Source: Dysgonomonas sp. 25 (lineage in GTDB: Bacteria > Bacteroidota > Bacteroidia > Bacteroidales > Dysgonomonadaceae). From it: 64,000 nucleotides of DNA. Under the pieces are notes generated by a model. That model saw nothing but the letters and a program-made list of their open reading frames with translations, was not told the origin of the DNA and made no database searches. Location: contig NZ_QVMN01000004.1 in the NCBI RefSeq assembly GCF_010501075.1, positions 1 to 64,000 of the forward strand, read 5' to 3'. The translations under genes were made by a program, and so were the position numbers. Below, in pieces: positions 11,990 through 21,923 of this stretch (position 1 is the first letter of the stretch; every line of letters starts with the position of its first letter).

Positions 11990-13165
11990 TTATTCAATAG
12001 AATTCATTTTATCTTTAATTCTGGTTGCTAAGAACAGAAGATAAATAACCCCAATACTCATAACTATCAAAGCTCCTATTTGAGAATTATTTAATGCTTT
12101 AGTTGCCTGTCCCATGAAAAAAGGAAATATAGTTCCGCCAAACAAGCCCATTATCATAAGTCCCGATATTTCGTTTTTCTTATTAGGCATGTAAAGCATT
12201 GCACGCGACAATATAACGGAAAATACATTGGAATTTCCAAAACCAATCAAACCTATACATGCACACAAAATAATTTCACCTTGCAGGAAGTAAAGCCCTC
12301 CCATGCCCAAAGCTATACAGAGTACACTTAACCCGAAAAACTTTTTCGCTGAATAACGTGCCAAGATGAAAGTTCCAATAAAGCAACCTGCAGTACGAAA
12401 GGCAAAATAAACGCTTGTTGCGTAATTGGCATCATCGAGATTTGTCAAGCCTAATCTTTCCATTAATATACGGGGAGAAGTGACATTAGTCCCGACATCA
12501 ATTCCCACATGGCACATGATACCTAGAAAACAGAGCAATATAACCCCATTTCCAAGAAGCTTAAAACATTCGGAGAATGTCGCACCTTTACCTTCTTCTT
12601 TCTGTTCATCAATACGGGTCATACCAAGCCATAATACTGTTATCACCGAAATTAATAGAAATAAGGGATAAATCATGCGCCAGTCATCAAACATTAATGA
12701 GGCCTTTGTTGCTATTAGCGGAGCACTGAACGATGCTATTGCTTTTACGAACTGTCCGAAGGTTAGGGAACTTGCCAGTTTATCACCTTTTACAATACTC
12801 GACAACAGAGGATTCAACGAAACCTGCATCAGGGTATTGCCTATTCCCAATAAAGAAAAGGTTATAATAAGCGATGTCTTGTCATACCATACAAACGGGA
12901 TTATCATTGACAAGGCAGTTACCAATAAGCTGATAATTACTGTTTTTTTTCTCCCGATTCGGGACATTAGTATTCCTGTAGGAACGGAAAATATAAGGAA
13001 CCAAAAGAAAACCATAGACGGAAATATATTTGCCGTAGCATCATCCAGTCCCAAATCTTTTTGTGCATAGTTGGTGGCAGTACCTACCATGTCGACAAAT
13101 CCCATACAGAAGAATGCAAGCATTATGGGAAGAATCTTTGTGTAAAATCCTTTATTATTAGTCAT
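11990..13165 (-). CDS. MFS sugar permease, probably for fructose
   Basis: Major facilitator protein of 391 residues with about 12 hydrophobic helices and the loop signature GILMSRIGRKKT between helices 2 and 3. It probably imports the fructose released by the periplasmic GH32 enzyme and hands it to fructokinase. It lies between the GH32 and kinase genes with gaps of 21 and 20 bp. Specificity is inferred from context only. Confidence 0.88.
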   Translation of the reverse strand: MTNNKGFYTKILPIMLAFFCMGFVDMVGTATNYAQKDLGLDDATANIFPSMVFFWFLIFSVPTGILMSRIGRKKTVIISLLVTALSMIIPFVWYDKTSLIITFSLLGIGNTLMQVSLNPLLSSIVKGDKLASSLTFGQFVKAIASFSAPLIATKASLMFDDWRMIYPLFLLISVITVLWLGMTRIDEQKEEGKGATFSECFKLLGNGVILLCFLGIMCHVGIDVGTNVTSPRILMERLGLTNLDDANYATSVYFAFRTAGCFIGTFILARYSAKKFFGLSVLCIALGMGGLYFLQGEIILCACIGLIGFGNSNVFSVILSRAMLYMPNKKNEISGLMIMGLFGGTIFPFFMGQATKALNNSQIGALIVMSIGVIYLLFLATRIKDKMNSIE

Positions 13166-13186
13166 GATTTTAATTATTTCAAAATA

Positions 13187-15382
13187 TTATTTAATCTTAT
13201 GGATAGTTATATCCTTGACATTGATATTACCTTCAAATTTCAAAGAGTTATAAGGTTCTGATGGGAATATAATGTTTGTAGAAACCAGTTCACCATCATT
13301 AACAAACAGTTCTGAAGATGCATTATCTATAAAGAGACGAATCTTATAAGTATTCTTTTGGGCTAGAGGTGCTTTTATTACTTTTAGTGCAAATTTTTCA
13401 CTAAAATCAGCAACTCCGCTTTTCGACCTATCTGTTAGAAGTTCTCCATCTTTCAAATTGAAAGAATATTTCAGTTGTTCTTTTCTCCGGTTTTCGAGTG
13501 TAAAACTAAATTTTTTTGCACTTCCGGCTTCTAAGGTCATTTCTACCTCATATGCCCCATCATTTTTATCTAGAAGTTTATCAATGGTATAAGTACTTTC
13601 TACCTGAATATCTTGCACTTTCTTCGATTCATTTCTTAAATTGACTATTTCCTTTACAGGAGGATTACTTATAACTAAATGTTCGCCATTGTGTGTAAGT
13701 TTTAATTCGCGAGGCAAAGTACTGGCACTTTTAAAATTGACTGTCGGCACTTCTCTTGCATAATCCCAGTTATTCATCCATCCAATAAAAATCCGACGAT
13801 TATCCGGAGCATCATTCCAAATAACACCGGCATAGTTATCCCGTCCATAGTCAAGCCATATAGGATAAGATAGTTTATCGGCTTTAAACGTTTTTCCATC
13901 AAAATCACCGATAAAATACTGGGTGGCACTTCCTCCATTAGGACCGCCAGGATTGATACTGACAAATAGTACCCATTTAGTTTTTCCATTATAAGTTAAA
14001 GGGAACAGGTCAGGGCATTCCCAAACTCCATCATGTCCACCAAGCCCCTCTCCAAATTCGCTCAGTTTCTCCCATTCTTTCAAATTTTTTGAACCATAGA
14101 ATGTTATGGTCTGTGAAGTAGCCAATGACATGACCCATTTTTGTGAAACTTCATGCCAGAACACTTTCGGATCACGGAAATCAACAATATTGGAATCTGT
14201 AAGTACAGGGTTTCCATTATATTTTGTAAAAGTTTGTCCATTATCCAGACTATAAGCAATGCTCTGGGTTTGCCTTTCAGCTGCGGATGTATAAATAGCG
14301 ACCATCGCGTTTTTTCCAAAACCGGCAGTGTTATTCTTATCGATGACCGCACTTCCTGAGAAAATAGCCCCCAGTGAATCCGGTGTTATCCCTTCTTGTT
14401 GATGTTCCCATTTAATAAGATCCTTAGATTCCGCATGCCCCCAACTCAAATTACCCCATAAAGAGCCATAAGGGTTATGCTGATAATACAAGTGATATTT
14501 TCCATTATGGTATACCATACCGTTGGGATCGTTCATCCAGCCATATTTAGGTGTAAAATGGTATGTTGGACGATATTTTTCATTAACATTAAAATGAAAG
14601 TCATCCGATTGCTTAATTTGAGAATATCCTATACTATTCTTATCTATATAAGAGAATACTAAATCTATATTATCACCTTTGTATCTCTCTATGTCTATTG
14701 GGACCCAATAGGATACCTCCGATTGGGCAATATTAATGTTCATAGGCACACCTTCTGCTTGTCCATTCACTATTAGTTGTGTACTTATTTCCGGAGCGGA
14801 ATCATCAATTGGAACCAAAATATATTTTTTATCTGCCTTGAAAGAAATTTTATGATCAATCATAACCGAACTTTTTTCCATATTGCTCATTATAATTTGG
14901 TCTACAAGGATATGCCCCCATCCTCCATCATGGTTATCTGTAATAAGTATCTTGGCTTTTTGACCCTTATATTGCCTAACATCCCATGTAGTCCATTGTA
15001 AAGTCTCACTATTTACGAGCGGAGAATTTTTATATATACTTTTACCATCTACCAATAATTCGATATATATATCACTACTCTTCCCTCCTCCCAGTAAGAA
15101 ATTGATATATTCCCGCTCAATTTTGAATTCAGAAGAACTTAATGACCCTTTTAGTTGGTCTCCTCCATTATAACTATTAGCCAGAAATTTTCCATAGAAA
15201 CCGTTTACTTCCTGTTGATTGGGGTATTTCCCTTGAGCCGGAGTAGTACCAAAAGCAGTTCCTTCTATTGTCCATTTATCATATGTTCCCGATTCAAAAT
15301 CGTCAATGACAATATCTTCCGATGAGCATCCGGTCATTATTATCAGTGAAGTGCAAAAAAGTAATCCTATTTTTTTTTTCAT
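13187..15382 (-). CDS. GH32 fructan hydrolase lipoprotein with extra N-terminal domain
   Basis: Fructofuranosidase of 731 residues. The lipobox IIMTGCSS ends a signal peptide, so the protein is anchored in a membrane. Residues about 25-265 form a beta-rich N-terminal region resembling the extra domain (DUF4980-type) of exo-acting Bacteroides GH32 enzymes. The five-bladed propeller begins at GWMNDPNGMVY with nucleophile Asp285. FRDPKVFW and the acid/base Glu of WECPDLF follow, then the C-terminal beta-sandwich. Its catalytic part is very similar to the second GH32 of this locus at 21924. Exo-action on released fructo-oligosaccharides is likely but inferred. Confidence 0.92.
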   Translation of the reverse strand: MKKKIGLLFCTSLIIMTGCSSEDIVIDDFESGTYDKWTIEGTAFGTTPAQGKYPNQQEVNGFYGKFLANSYNGGDQLKGSLSSSEFKIEREYINFLLGGGKSSDIYIELLVDGKSIYKNSPLVNSETLQWTTWDVRQYKGQKAKILITDNHDGGWGHILVDQIIMSNMEKSSVMIDHKISFKADKKYILVPIDDSAPEISTQLIVNGQAEGVPMNINIAQSEVSYWVPIDIERYKGDNIDLVFSYIDKNSIGYSQIKQSDDFHFNVNEKYRPTYHFTPKYGWMNDPNGMVYHNGKYHLYYQHNPYGSLWGNLSWGHAESKDLIKWEHQQEGITPDSLGAIFSGSAVIDKNNTAGFGKNAMVAIYTSAAERQTQSIAYSLDNGQTFTKYNGNPVLTDSNIVDFRDPKVFWHEVSQKWVMSLATSQTITFYGSKNLKEWEKLSEFGEGLGGHDGVWECPDLFPLTYNGKTKWVLFVSINPGGPNGGSATQYFIGDFDGKTFKADKLSYPIWLDYGRDNYAGVIWNDAPDNRRIFIGWMNNWDYAREVPTVNFKSASTLPRELKLTHNGEHLVISNPPVKEIVNLRNESKKVQDIQVESTYTIDKLLDKNDGAYEVEMTLEAGSAKKFSFTLENRRKEQLKYSFNLKDGELLTDRSKSGVADFSEKFALKVIKAPLAQKNTYKIRLFIDNASSELFVNDGELVSTNIIFPSEPYNSLKFEGNINVKDITIHKIK

Positions 15383-15511
15383 GGTTTAATTAATAAGTTT
15401 ATAATATTGATTGAAGAAATTTTTAGCCAAAGATTTAAAGTCCTATCCTTCTTTACAAAGGAATAATTAATGCTACAATAATGCTATAACAGATGTTGCC
15501 AACGATTGTAG

Positions 15512-15553
15512 AAATGTTGCATCTATTTTATTTTCTCATGCATTGCAACATTT
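15512..15553. promoter_or_regulatory. Inverted-repeat operator candidate between the divergent fructan operons
   Basis: AAATGTTGCA (15512-15521) and TGCAACATTT (15544-15553) form a perfect 10-bp inverted repeat. A related GATGTTGCC lies at 15492. The site sits between the leftward GH32 operon and the rightward susC operon, where the AraC domain of the hybrid sensor would be expected to bind. Confidence 0.5.
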
Positions 15554-15601
15554 TTACATATATCTGAAACATCCCTTACATAAGGAAGACTTAATTCCAT
15601 A

Positions 15602-15609
15602 TAGTTTTG
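15602..15609 (+). promoter_or_regulatory. -7 box of the fructan susC operon
   Basis: TAGTTTTG fits TAnnTTTG. It argues against translation starting at a TTG at 15607 inside the box. A leader of about 40 nt would lead to the ATG at 15655. Confidence 0.5.
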
Positions 15610-15654
15610 TACAACCATGAAATTAATATGTTAAATAATAAATTTAATTACCAA

Positions 15655-18600
15655 ATGGAAAAACAAACTCACATTCTTAAATTGAAATGTTGTATTTCAA
15701 TATTTTTCTTATTTGTTCTTCCTTCACTTGCTTTTTCTCAAACAAAGGAAGTAACAGGGGTTGTTACTCTGGCAGAAGACGGTTTGGGTGCAATAGGAGT
15801 CAGTGTTGTTGAAAAGGGAACAACAAATGGAACAGTTACAGATATTGAAGGAAAGTATCGGATTCAATTAACAAAAGAATCAGCCACCCTGGTCTTCTCT
15901 ATGGTTGGAATGATAGCACAAGAAAAAACTGTTAGCCATGGAGACGTCGTTGATGTTGTTTTATCTGAAAACCAACAATTATTAAATGAGATAGTTGTAA
16001 CAGGGTATACATCTCAACGAAAAGCAGATCTGACAGGAGCTGTATCAGTTGTATCTATTGATGAGATAAAGAAAGTAGCTGAAAATAATCCTATGAAAGC
16101 TCTACAAGGAAAAGTTGCCGGTATGATGGTAACTACTGATGGTAATCCGAGTGGGGCTTCTACTATTCGTATACGTGGGATAGGCACATTGAACAATAAT
16201 GATCCCCTATATATAATAGATGGTGTGCCAACCAAAGCTGGCATGCATGAATTGAACTCTGCGGATATAGAAAGTATTCAGGTTCTTAAAGATGCTTCAT
16301 CAGCAAGTATATATGGTTCGCGAGCGGCCAATGGTGTTATAATTATCACAACCAAACAAGGGAAAAAGGGAAAAGTTAAGATCGATTTCAATGCAGGTGT
16401 TACCACCTCAAAATACACCACCAAGATGGATATGCTAAATACCCAAGAATATGGTCGGATGATGTGGCAAGCAGAAGTAAATGCAGGGAAAGATCCCAAT
16501 GCCAATGCGATAGGTTATACTTACGACTGGGGATATGATGCCAATGGAGTAGCAGTACTCAATAAAGTCATATTACCCGAATACGTAGTGGGAAGTGGAA
16601 ATATAATGCGTACAGCAAACACTGATTGGTTTGATCAAATAACAAGAACAGGTGTTATGCAGAACTATGATATGTCGGTAAGTAGCGGTACCGATAATGG
16701 TAGTTATTTCTTTTCGTTGGGATATCTTACTAATGAAGGGGTGATCAAAAATAGCGATTTCGACCGAATTTCAGCCCGCATGAATACTTCATACAAATTA
16801 TTCGACGGGATAGTAACAATAGGGGAAAACTTTACACTTAATAGAACCAGTGAGATACAAGCACCCGACGGTATTCTGAATACCGCATTACAAGCCTTGC
16901 CTATGTTACCCGTTTATACAGAATCGGGGGGATGGGGAGGTCCTGTGGGAGTAATGAATGACCGGCAAAATCCTGTAAGATTAGTTGAAGCCGTAAAAGA
17001 TAATAGATATTCATATTGGAGAACTTTTGGTAATGCATTTCTGGCCGTTAATCCAATTGAAGGATTGGATTTGAGAACTAATTTTGGGCTTGACTATGGG
17101 AATTATTATAAACGTGATCTTGTCCGAAAATATCAATCAGGGAAATTAGAGAGTGATGTTAATTCAGTAAACTTAAACCAAGGACATTGGCTAAAATGGA
17201 ATTGGAATGCGATTGCATCTTACAATATTACAGTAGGTAAACATAGAGCAGATGCAATGTTAGGAGTAGAAGCCTTTAGAGAAGAAAATGTCAATTTCAA
17301 CTCATATCGTGAAGGCTTTGAACTTGAAACACCTGAATATATGTGGCCTGATGTAGGTACAGGGAAATCAATTGCTGGCGGTAACTCTACAGCATATACC
17401 TTGTTATCCTTTTTTGGTAAGGTTAATTATTCATTCGATGATCGTTATCTTGCTTCGGTAACCTTGCGTCGCGATGGCTCATCACGTTTCGGTAAGAATA
17501 ATAAATATGGAACTTTTCCTGCATTTTCTTTAGGATGGCGTTTAAGCGAAGAAGCTTTCATCAAGAACAATATAAATAACATCTCGGATCTGAAGTTACG
17601 TTTAGGATGGGGACAAACAGGAAACCAAGAAATAAGCAATACAGCCATATATAATATATACGTACCTGATTATGGAACTGCTGATCCTACATGGGGAACG
17701 GTGCATAGTACATCTTATGACATTGGCGGAACAGGATCGGGACAATTACAGTCTGGATTTAAACGTACACAACTTGCTAATGATAACCTGAAATGGGAAA
17801 CAACTACACAAACCAATATTGGTCTCGACTTTGGTTTTTGGGAACAAAAACTTTACGGGTCAGCAGAATATTACATGAAGAAGACCAAAGATATCCTAGT
17901 GCTTCCACCCTATCTTGCTGCGATAGGAGAAGGTGGAAATCGTTGGGTAAATGGTGCTTCAATGCAAAACTGGGGAATGGAATATTCGGTAGGTTATCGA
18001 AACAAATTACCATTTGGTTTAGAATATGATATTACAGGTAATCTTTCTTTATATAGAAATGAAATGACTTATTTGCCCGAAGATGTAGAAAATAACTATG
18101 GAGGAGTAGCCGGAAATAATATATTGGGACATCCTATTAATTCTTTATTCGGATATGTTGCAGATGGATTATTTAAAACGCAGGAGGAGGTAGATAATGC
18201 CGCCCAGCAACCAGGAAAAGGACTCGGACGTATTCGTTACAAAGATCTAAATGGGGATGGAGTAATTGATAATGATGACAGGACATGGATTGGCGTACAA
18301 CATCCCGATTTTATGTATGGACTAAATGTCAACTTTAGTTATAAAGGCTTTGATTTAACTATGTTCTGGCAAGGAATCCATAACATAGACGTCGTAAATG
18401 ATCAAAAATACCATACTGATTTTTGGAGTGTAAGCGAAACAGGCTCCAATAAAGGACGCCGACTATTAAATGCATGGAGCCCAACAAATGTAAATAGCAA
18501 CATTCCGTCTGTGACATCTCTGAATACAAATGATGAAGGACGTTTTTCCACTTACTTCATAGAAAATGGTTCATATTTAAAATTAAGAATGTTACAAGTC

Positions 18601-18783
18601 GGATATACATTTCCTACACATATCACAAGAAAATTCTATGCAAACCATTTAAGACTGTATATAAGTGGACAAAATCTATGGACGATTAAAAGTAAAAGTT
18701 TCACAGGGGTAGATCCAGAAAGCCCTCAATTTGGTTATCCTATACCAAGAACGTTTACTGTCGGGTTAAATGTCTCATTCTAA
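15655..18783 (+). CDS. SusC-like TonB-dependent outer-membrane receptor (fructan locus)
   Basis: Outer-membrane importer of about 1042 residues. It has a signal peptide ending ..LAFSQ, a carboxypeptidase-regulatory-like domain (about 40-120), the plug with the conserved LYIIDGVP segment, and a beta-barrel ending in the aromatic strand FTVGLNVSF. It pairs with the SusD gene 22 bp downstream to take in fructo-oligosaccharides under TonB power. Two other in-frame starts exist (15607 and 15628). I chose 15655 because the following residues MEKQTHILKL give a clean signal peptide and the promoter box overlaps the earliest start. Confidence 0.93.
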   Translation: MEKQTHILKLKCCISIFFLFVLPSLAFSQTKEVTGVVTLAEDGLGAIGVSVVEKGTTNGTVTDIEGKYRIQLTKESATLVFSMVGMIAQEKTVSHGDVVDVVLSENQQLLNEIVVTGYTSQRKADLTGAVSVVSIDEIKKVAENNPMKALQGKVAGMMVTTDGNPSGASTIRIRGIGTLNNNDPLYIIDGVPTKAGMHELNSADIESIQVLKDASSASIYGSRAANGVIIITTKQGKKGKVKIDFNAGVTTSKYTTKMDMLNTQEYGRMMWQAEVNAGKDPNANAIGYTYDWGYDANGVAVLNKVILPEYVVGSGNIMRTANTDWFDQITRTGVMQNYDMSVSSGTDNGSYFFSLGYLTNEGVIKNSDFDRISARMNTSYKLFDGIVTIGENFTLNRTSEIQAPDGILNTALQALPMLPVYTESGGWGGPVGVMNDRQNPVRLVEAVKDNRYSYWRTFGNAFLAVNPIEGLDLRTNFGLDYGNYYKRDLVRKYQSGKLESDVNSVNLNQGHWLKWNWNAIASYNITVGKHRADAMLGVEAFREENVNFNSYREGFELETPEYMWPDVGTGKSIAGGNSTAYTLLSFFGKVNYSFDDRYLASVTLRRDGSSRFGKNNKYGTFPAFSLGWRLSEEAFIKNNINNISDLKLRLGWGQTGNQEISNTAIYNIYVPDYGTADPTWGTVHSTSYDIGGTGSGQLQSGFKRTQLANDNLKWETTTQTNIGLDFGFWEQKLYGSAEYYMKKTKDILVLPPYLAAIGEGGNRWVNGASMQNWGMEYSVGYRNKLPFGLEYDITGNLSLYRNEMTYLPEDVENNYGGVAGNNILGHPINSLFGYVADGLFKTQEEVDNAAQQPGKGLGRIRYKDLNGDGVIDNDDRTWIGVQHPDFMYGLNVNFSYKGFDLTMFWQGIHNIDVVNDQKYHTDFWSVSETGSNKGRRLLNAWSPTNVNSNIPSVTSLNTNDEGRFSTYFIENGSYLKLRMLQVGYTFPTHITRKFYANHLRLYISGQNLWTIKSKSFTGVDPESPQFGYPIPRTFTVGLNVSF

Positions 18784-18805
18784 ACAATCTAATAATAATA
18801 TAATT

Positions 18806-20491
18806 ATGAAAAAAATATATTTATCCATATTAGCCGTTTTATTTTTGGTCTTTAGCAGCTGCTCTGATTTTCTAAACGAAAAGCCAAATGGAATCTTAGA
18901 TGACGATGATATATCAGGGCTTGACCAGATTGAAAAAAATGTGATTTCAGCATATTCGATGTTAGGCAATGACCATTATGATACCCCATTCAATCTTTGG
19001 CCATATGGAAATGTGCGTTCCGATGATGCATATAAAGGTGGGCGTGACGAATCAGATATTCAAGCATTCCATTTCTACGAAACCTCAAGTAATATTGTTC
19101 CTACATTCGGAGAACCGGATGCTCTCTTCTATAATTGTTATATAGCTATTTCACGTATAAATAATGCTATACGTGTGCTCAATTCTGTATCAGAAAACGA
19201 GTTTGAAATGAAAAATAGGAGATTAGGCGAATGTCGTTTCCTTCGAGGACATTTCTATTTTTTACTGAAGACTATGTTTAAGAATGTACCTTACATTGAC
19301 GAAGCAGTACCAACCGATGCTTATGGTACAATATCGAATGTAGAACTTACAAATGATGAATCATGGGCGAAAATAGCAGCGGATTTTGAATTTGCTTATA
19401 AAAATTTGCCTGATGTGCAACCAGAGATAGGACGCGCAAACAAATATGCTGCTGCAGCTTACTTAGCGAAGGTATATTTATATAAAGCATATCGTCAAGA
19501 CGAAAAGCATAATGTTACAAGTATTGATACAGATGATTTGGATCAGGTATTAATATATACTGCCGCTGTAATAGGTTCATCATATGATCTTGCTCCCGAT
19601 TTTGCGCATAATTTTCTTCCTGGAAAAAATATATACGAAAATGGTATTGAAGCTCTTTTTTCTATTCAGTTTTCAAAGGATGATGGCACAAGTAAAGGCC
19701 GGTTAAATTTCAGTGATGCACTTAACGTACCCCTAAATACATCGGGCGCATGCGATTTTCAAAAGCCGAGTCAGAATCTGGTAAATGCGTTTAAAACGAA
19801 AAACGGATTACCTGATTTTAATTCATACAATTTAGCTGACTATGATGCAAGTACAGATAATGCAGATCCTCGCTTATATCATACGGTTGCAATGGTTGGA
19901 TACCCATATAAATACGATTTAGGAAATATCTTCGAGACAGGGCATAACAGAAATCCCGGCGTATATGGTTATTACTCTTCGTTGAAAGAAAATGTAAAGG
20001 TAGGAGACGAGTCATCAGTTCTGATTGATCCCTTCCGAGCAAATACAAAGAATAGAATAATTATTCGTTATGCAGATGTACTATTGATGCGTGCTGAAGC
20101 TTTGATAGAACTCAACAGGGAAGGGGAGGCTCTGCCACTGATAAATGAAGTAAGGATGCGTGCTAAAAACAGCATCGCTCTTATTCCTTATGCTACGAAT
20201 ATTGATATGGCATTATATGCTAACGATGCAACCTGGACAAACTCATATGCACGGACAGCCTTACGTTGGGAAAGACGCCTTGAGTTTGCCATGGAAGGAA
20301 GCCGCTTCTTTGATTTAGTTCGTTGGGGAATCGCGGATAGTGTGCTGAATGCATATTATGAAAACGAGAAATCAAAACGTCCTTATTATGAAGGTGCACA
20401 TTTCGATAAAAACAAAGAGGAGTATGTACCTATTCCTCAACAACAAATAAACTTCAGCAAGAATGTGTACAAACAAAATTATAACTATTAA
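18806..20491 (+). CDS. SusD-like surface glycan-binding lipoprotein (fructan locus)
   Basis: Lid protein of the SusC/SusD pair, 561 residues. The lipobox VFSSCSDF follows a short signal sequence. Helical TPR-like repeats and the RagB/SusD C-terminal block ALRWERRLEFAMEGSRFFDL are plain. It caps the receptor encoded just upstream and binds fructan chains at the cell surface. The start at 18806 was preferred over an upstream in-frame ATG at 18770 because it begins the signal peptide MKKIYLSILAV directly. Confidence 0.93.
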   Translation: MKKIYLSILAVLFLVFSSCSDFLNEKPNGILDDDDISGLDQIEKNVISAYSMLGNDHYDTPFNLWPYGNVRSDDAYKGGRDESDIQAFHFYETSSNIVPTFGEPDALFYNCYIAISRINNAIRVLNSVSENEFEMKNRRLGECRFLRGHFYFLLKTMFKNVPYIDEAVPTDAYGTISNVELTNDESWAKIAADFEFAYKNLPDVQPEIGRANKYAAAAYLAKVYLYKAYRQDEKHNVTSIDTDDLDQVLIYTAAVIGSSYDLAPDFAHNFLPGKNIYENGIEALFSIQFSKDDGTSKGRLNFSDALNVPLNTSGACDFQKPSQNLVNAFKTKNGLPDFNSYNLADYDASTDNADPRLYHTVAMVGYPYKYDLGNIFETGHNRNPGVYGYYSSLKENVKVGDESSVLIDPFRANTKNRIIIRYADVLLMRAEALIELNREGEALPLINEVRMRAKNSIALIPYATNIDMALYANDATWTNSYARTALRWERRLEFAMEGSRFFDLVRWGIADSVLNAYYENEKSKRPYYEGAHFDKNKEEYVPIPQQQINFSKNVYKQNYNY

Positions 20492-20503
20492 TATCTAAGA
20501 ATT

Positions 20504-21913
20504 ATGAAACTAAAATATTATGTGTTCAGTTTACTCTCGTTAGCTTTATTGCTGAGTGGGTGTTACGATCGTGACATTGATTCGGATGATGCCAAAGTAG
20601 CTCCATTATCCAATTTAGAATATCGAATAGATGATGATACTTTAAGAGTGGAATGGATTTTACCAAATCAGAATGATTTGAGTGTGAAAGTATCGTCAGA
20701 TGCCGAAACTAAAGTTATATCCAACAATCCTACATCCTATAAATATGGTGTAGTAAAGGTGGGAAAGGAATATAAATTCACATTTAATGTGCTTGATAAA
20801 GAAGGAAATATATCTACTGGGCAAACAATTTATTTTACACGCGAAGGAAGCTCATCTATCAATGGCCTAACGGCACGTCAAAAGGATGGCGCCAAGACAG
20901 TTGTATTAACATGGGAGCTTCCCGATGAAAAAATAAGTAAAATAGAAGTAAGATATGATGGTACTAAAATAGAGTTGCCGGGAAGTGCTACAACTTATTC
21001 TTTGGAAAACGCATCCGAAAAAGTGTACACAATAGGTGTAGTGAGTTTCGATGAAAAAGGTAATTCTTCCGAAACGGTTTATACTACTATCAGAGTAGGA
21101 AGTACCAAAATTGCGTTTCTGGGGGATGCCGCGACTTACAATATGTTTCTTGCTACTGCTGACGATGATGAAATAGCAGCAGGAAAATGGTTCTTTGAAA
21201 CCTATCCAACAGGAACCTATCTATCATTTGAGAATGTGAAAGCAGGAACTGATTTAACTCAATATCGTGTCATTTGGTGGATACGCGATGCTCAATCCCC
21301 GAGATCGTTATTGCCTGCAATATCTTTGGAGGAAACTGTAATTAGTGCAATGAAGAAATATTACACTGATGGAGGAAATTTGTTGTTGAACACACATGCA
21401 ACAAATTACTTGTGGACGATGGGACGCATGAAGTCTAATTTTAATTCAGAAATAGAAATGGGTGGAGGTTTTGACAATGGAGATGTATGGCATGTAAATG
21501 TTAGTATCGGAAAAGTTCATGATGAATCAGAACACCCTATATATAAAGGGTTGTCACATATTCTGTTAGATGGTAAAAAATGTATTCCGCTTATAGGTTC
21601 TGGATGGAAAGAAAATCATAATAATATATGGAAAGATATCTGTGATTTTTATGGATATGGCAATACTGATGAGAATGGATATATTAAGATATCAGAAGAT
21701 AATCAAATAAAAATACTGGGTACATGGGACGGTATAAATGACTATTGGATGATGGCTAATTTTGAAGCCTATCCAAATGCAGAGTTTAAAGGGACTTCTA
21801 TTGCTATTGGTATTGGAGCTTTTGAATGGAATCAAAATAATGGAAGAAATATCTATCAGGATAACATTGAGAAAATTACATATAATGCATTAGAGTATTT
21901 GAAAACTAAATAA
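20504..21913 (+). CDS. Surface glycan-binding lipoprotein (DUF4960-like, BT1761-type)
   Basis: Lipoprotein of 469 residues (lipobox LLLSGCYD). Two fibronectin/Ig-like repeats (about 30-110 and 115-200) are followed by a larger C-terminal domain (about 205-469) rich in Trp, Tyr and Asn, with IRDAQSP and GGFDNGDVWHV segments. It sits between SusD and the GH32 endo-enzyme, the position of the levan-binding protein BT1761 in B. thetaiotaomicron. Binding of fructan is inferred from position and general form; there is no catalytic motif. Confidence 0.75.
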   Translation: MKLKYYVFSLLSLALLLSGCYDRDIDSDDAKVAPLSNLEYRIDDDTLRVEWILPNQNDLSVKVSSDAETKVISNNPTSYKYGVVKVGKEYKFTFNVLDKEGNISTGQTIYFTREGSSSINGLTARQKDGAKTVVLTWELPDEKISKIEVRYDGTKIELPGSATTYSLENASEKVYTIGVVSFDEKGNSSETVYTTIRVGSTKIAFLGDAATYNMFLATADDDEIAAGKWFFETYPTGTYLSFENVKAGTDLTQYRVIWWIRDAQSPRSLLPAISLEETVISAMKKYYTDGGNLLLNTHATNYLWTMGRMKSNFNSEIEMGGGFDNGDVWHVNVSIGKVHDESEHPIYKGLSHILLDGKKCIPLIGSGWKENHNNIWKDICDFYGYGNTDENGYIKISEDNQIKILGTWDGINDYWMMANFEAYPNAEFKGTSIAIGIGAFEWNQNNGRNIYQDNIEKITYNALEYLKTK

Positions 21914-21923
21914 AATCGATATT

